A stretch of DNA of 64,000 nt, taken from the NCBI GenBank assembly GCA_022496805.1, contig CM040096.1, positions 9,363,501 to 9,427,500 of the forward strand. Reading direction: 5' to 3'. Position 1 is the first letter of the stretch, and the number at the start of each line of letters is the position of its first letter. Below the pieces are notes generated by a model, which was not told the DNA's origin, ran no database searches, and saw only the letters and a program-made list of their open reading frames with translations. The DNA comes from Pohlia nutans (lineage: Eukaryota; Streptophyta; Bryopsida; Bryales; Mniaceae). Below, in pieces: positions 60,603 through 64,000 of this stretch. The translations under genes were made by a program, and so were the position numbers.

Positions 60603-63600
60603 TTACAAGGTGTCAAGCCGGATGCTAACCCCCTTGGGATTCTCGATATCACGAGGATCCGTGAGCTTGATCAGCCACTCGGAATTCAATGTGGGTGTCC
60701 GCCATGGAGTGCGTGCAGAAGCAATCATGGGCATGGAAAACACCGAAGATGAAAGAATGCGGTCCTGGCCAAGACCCAGTGTCATCCTTGCAGCAGACTG
60801 CACCATTCAAAGCACATGCACCCAATTAGCACACTGAAAATATGATTACGCATTTCGGACATGAGGCTAGCATCACCCTACGAGCATTGCATACTCCATA
60901 ATGAGCCTGCGTTTTTAAAACCATTACCCTGAGTGGCCAAATGACCAAAAGTAGCTTACAGAATTGAAATAAAACATTTAGGAAGCTTCAAGGGTAGGTA
61001 ACATGGAACCAATATAACGAAGAAATCATACCCTCCGTTTTTGACCGATAGAAATATGTTTTAGAAGTTACTATAATCAACTATTAGCTTCCAAAGCGGA
61101 TTTTCTGTTTTTAGCTTGGGCACTTGGGAGTTCAGCAGAGTTCATTCATGCATAATGTAGCCAGAACTCCCCTCTACATTCTCTAAGAAACAACTAGGTT
61201 GAAGGTGATAATCACTGGATTTTCCTACATAATTGTACAAAATCGAAGGCCAAGAATCATCTCGGAGAGCAACATCCATGCTTGAACTGAACGATCTGGA
61301 CCCTCTTACAAAAGAGGAAATACATCATATTCCAACTTTCCATGGCGTCATATTAAGTTTGAGAGAATCTGGTGAGGAAGTATTGTTGAAAAGTAGGGAA
61401 CTCACTAAACAAAACGGTTCAAGAATAAAGAATCGTACCTTAGCTCGACCTACGACTGCTGCTGCGTCAGTGTACACGTGTTGCGCCAAAGTTCGCCTGG
61501 GCTCTCGATGATCAGATAGACTGCCAAAAAAATACACGCAAGTATTCACGACAAACATTAGCTCGTCTTTTACGAAATTATAACTGAAAATCAGTACTTT
61601 GAAACTTTGGAACCCAATTCCAGCACTTGGAAAGTAGACACTGATTCAGAATGTACACAAATCTGTTTCTAAGCACTTCGAAATACAATGACATGTACAA
61701 TAATAGCTTTTACTCGAAGAGTAAACAAGATACACCACAGTTCCCTGAAAACTATACTTCATACGCATGACTCTAGTACAGCCACGTCCAACTCTTGATT
61801 AATACATACGATCTGCTCTTCAGCTTCTCAATTTGAGCTCTTGTTGTCAGCTTCCTGTCAACATCACAATATAGTTTTCATAACAAGAAATTGCACCCTA
61901 ACGCTTCAAATTGACTGTGAACAAAACACTTACGCATCCGAAATAAGTGGCGCAATCTCACTGTCGCTCTCCGCTTTCGAAACAGAACCTGAGGGATCCG
62001 CCAAAAAATGGTCAAAATGCAAAGAGGCATTGGAATACCGAGGCCACATAGTGACCAGCACATATATTATGGAAGAAAATACAGCATCAGCACTATTGGT
62101 ATCTTCCATAACAGGTTCTAATATAGAGGAAAGCTATACTCTCCCACAAGAGCTGTACCACTACGGATAGAATAATTCTTTATGAAACCTGAAAAGGAAT
62201 TATTCAGACTAGAGAAAAAGAGCATTCGTCCTGATGCGCATTTCAATCATTGTCACTACTAATGAGCAGGGGGCGTTATTCAGCTGCCTTGTTTCCCAGC
62301 ACGCGGGTCCCTAGGTTAGTCCATAACGGAAGAAGTGGATTGCGGTCTAGGATATCTTCATCAAGGTTATCTAAAAAATTTGAGAGTCTATGGCGCCAAG
62401 TAGTGACCCAGTCTATGGCTTCAACGCGCGTCCTCCTTTTCTTTCTTTTATGGCCATTGATGGGGAGCTGAAGATCACCTTTAGAGACTTGGGGAGCCTG
62501 AGGAGCGAGGAGCGACATGCCCACAAAGAGAGCCAACACACCAACGCCAAACATTGTAGCTCGGAAATTGTCGAATACCTGCCCACACAATACAATATTA
62601 GACGCTAAAAGACTTGCTTTACTTGTTTAGCATTAGACTAAACCAAGTTCCTGGACCCTCACAATGAAATCTGCACCCAAAATTAAAATTGTGGATGGAA
62701 TTTCGTACAGTGCCTAAGACGACAAAATCAAAACATTCTAGTTGTGCAACTAAATCCTACTTTCAACATTCCGAACATATCAAACGATAGGGATATCTAT
62801 GTGTATAAAGAATATTAACACAAAGAGCAATTAGAATAATAGCTAAGGCTCACAAACCCGATATTCTTCGAAGTAGATGAAACCGGTGAATATTGAGAAG
62901 AAAGTCCACACAATTTGAAGCATGGGCACGATTAAAATAGCATCGAACATCGCCAATCCATCATTAAGTCTGGCCATCTACAAAAGCAAAAAACGTCAGC
63001 CTCTCGCACATGAGATTGCAGATACTGTTAAAATGATGAACAGAATTACAAAAAAACAATAGGATTTGTGCATAGTTGCATCTCCCTGCAGCTCTAGATT
63101 GCTGAAAGCTCATCGAGGGAAAATATTAAAACCAAACGCCAATGCCCGAAGCTACATTCAAAGCTAAAGACAGATACCGCAAACTGTGTCATTTATACAT
63201 GTTAGCCGCAAACATGCGTGGTGAGGTCCACGTAAATAGATGACAGCAGCCCAGCTATCCTATGCTACTAGAGCCACTTACCCAGAATGAAGCTGTTCCG
63301 GCGAATAAGAAGAAAACAAGATAGGTGAACCAACCATCCAGCTGATTATCGCCCTCCAGCGTTGATCGGAGCAGAACTGACCTGCATATTGCAAAAAATC
63401 ACGTATCAGTAATCAATTTTCGGTAGAAGATACCACAAACATCAGGGGTCCTTTAACAAGAAGCATTGAAGACCTTCTTGGAATTCAAAGAGTAGAAATT
63501 ACAGCTAATAACGATGTATATTCCATCAAAAGCATCGCCCTAACTTTTTGCGTGTTTTCTGAAATATGAAGGGGATATGTTTGAGGTTTTCATTTTTCAT

Positions 63601-64000
63601 GATCAATTTTACAAGTATTGGAAGTAAATGAAATATCTAAAAGATCATTTCACTGGGTAGAGAACAACAGCCTTACAAAGACTTTGCAAACAAGACGGAG
63701 TGGGAACCAACAGCACCCGAGACAACAGCATATGAATATGGCAGCAACATACGCCATGCACCTACAGGGTCCTCCCCCCGCGATGCAGCGACTTGCCTTC
63801 CTCGCCTGTCATGCGCCAGGCAAGAAGATTACCAAAAGTGCCCAAAATCTATCAAGTTTTAACGAGGTTAAAGAAAGATTAACGAGGTTACCATCAACCA
63901 TCGACATAGTGAGGCTGGAGCAACAAAAGTTCAAAAGTGAATCCAATTACCAACCTGTATATTGTGTGATGCACAGCAACTATGAACAAAAGAACGCCAC
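60603..64000 (-). CDS. NIPA8: NIPA8-like magnesium transporter (DUF803), 5' end off window
   Basis: Multi-pass membrane protein of the NIPA family, predicted Mg2+ transporter of the plant NIPA8/9 branch. Exons on the minus strand: from beyond 64000 to 63955, 63805-63677, 63381-63282, 62977-62858, 62578-62479, 62117-61934, 61854-61810, 61520-61439 and 60797-60603; all junctions keep phase. Core transporter segments visible: LLPYSYAVVSGAVGSHSVLFAKSLSVLLR, WFTYLVFFLFAGTASFW, MARLNDGLAMFDAILIVPMLQIVWTFFSIFTGFIYFEEYRVF and TMFGVGVLALFVGMSLLAPQ, four to five hydrophobic helices. The C-terminal tail is cytosolic-looking and ends with the LGLGQDRILSSSVFSMPMIAS block known from this branch. The exon after SLLAPQ can also be read through the donor at 62479 as a basic 65-residue tail to a stop near 62271, a possible shorter isoform. 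N-terminal helices lie outside the window. Confidence 0.88.

Overview
The window is nuclear DNA from a plant-lineage eukaryote (land plant or close streptophyte relative). Every gene has GT-AG introns, the recognised genes belong to plant or plastid-targeted families, and short TTTAGGG runs of the Arabidopsis telomere type recur in introns. I cannot name the species. Exon models were built by hand; in the recognised genes every internal junction keeps phase, except where stated.

Layout. 1-2940 (-): 5' part of a PHD finger-homeodomain (HAT3.1/PRHA type) regulator, running off the left edge. 3.0-8.0 kb: AT-rich intergenic DNA with foldback elements. 8066-11045 (+): plastid GNAT acetyltransferase in three exons. 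11-17.8 kb: a mobile-element cluster (Stowaway-like, Harbinger-like, nested foldback elements and a head-to-head pair). 17848-20921 (+): soluble ABC protein of the ABCI20/21 type. 21523-21866: solo copia-type LTR with a 5-bp target duplication. 22717-24952 (-): CFIm25, the Nudix-fold subunit of cleavage factor I. 28367-39630 (+): a 13-exon C2-VASt-TM-C2-GRAM-VASt protein whose introns are full of small elements. 41636-41703 (-): one orphan exon of ribosomal protein eL42. 44173-48590 (+): SKL2 (shikimate-kinase-like 2, plastid). 50.3-54.5 kb (-): an unrecognised BTB-type gene whose BTB fold is split by a roughly 300-residue insert and which carries an in-frame stop. 54.5-60.5 kb: extremely AT-rich, almost empty. 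60603-64000 (-): NIPA8-type magnesium transporter, running off the right edge.

The genes look like an ordinary unlinked plant neighbourhood; nothing suggests an operon or a shared pathway. The most distinctive feature is a set of short foldback elements with CCCCTAAA...TTTAGGGG ends, flanked on both sides by TTAA. There are about twenty copies in several size classes, including nested and abutting insertions. One insertion inside another foldback element lets the empty site be read from the sequence itself and fixes the target as TTAA. The second point of interest is the unidentified BTB gene.
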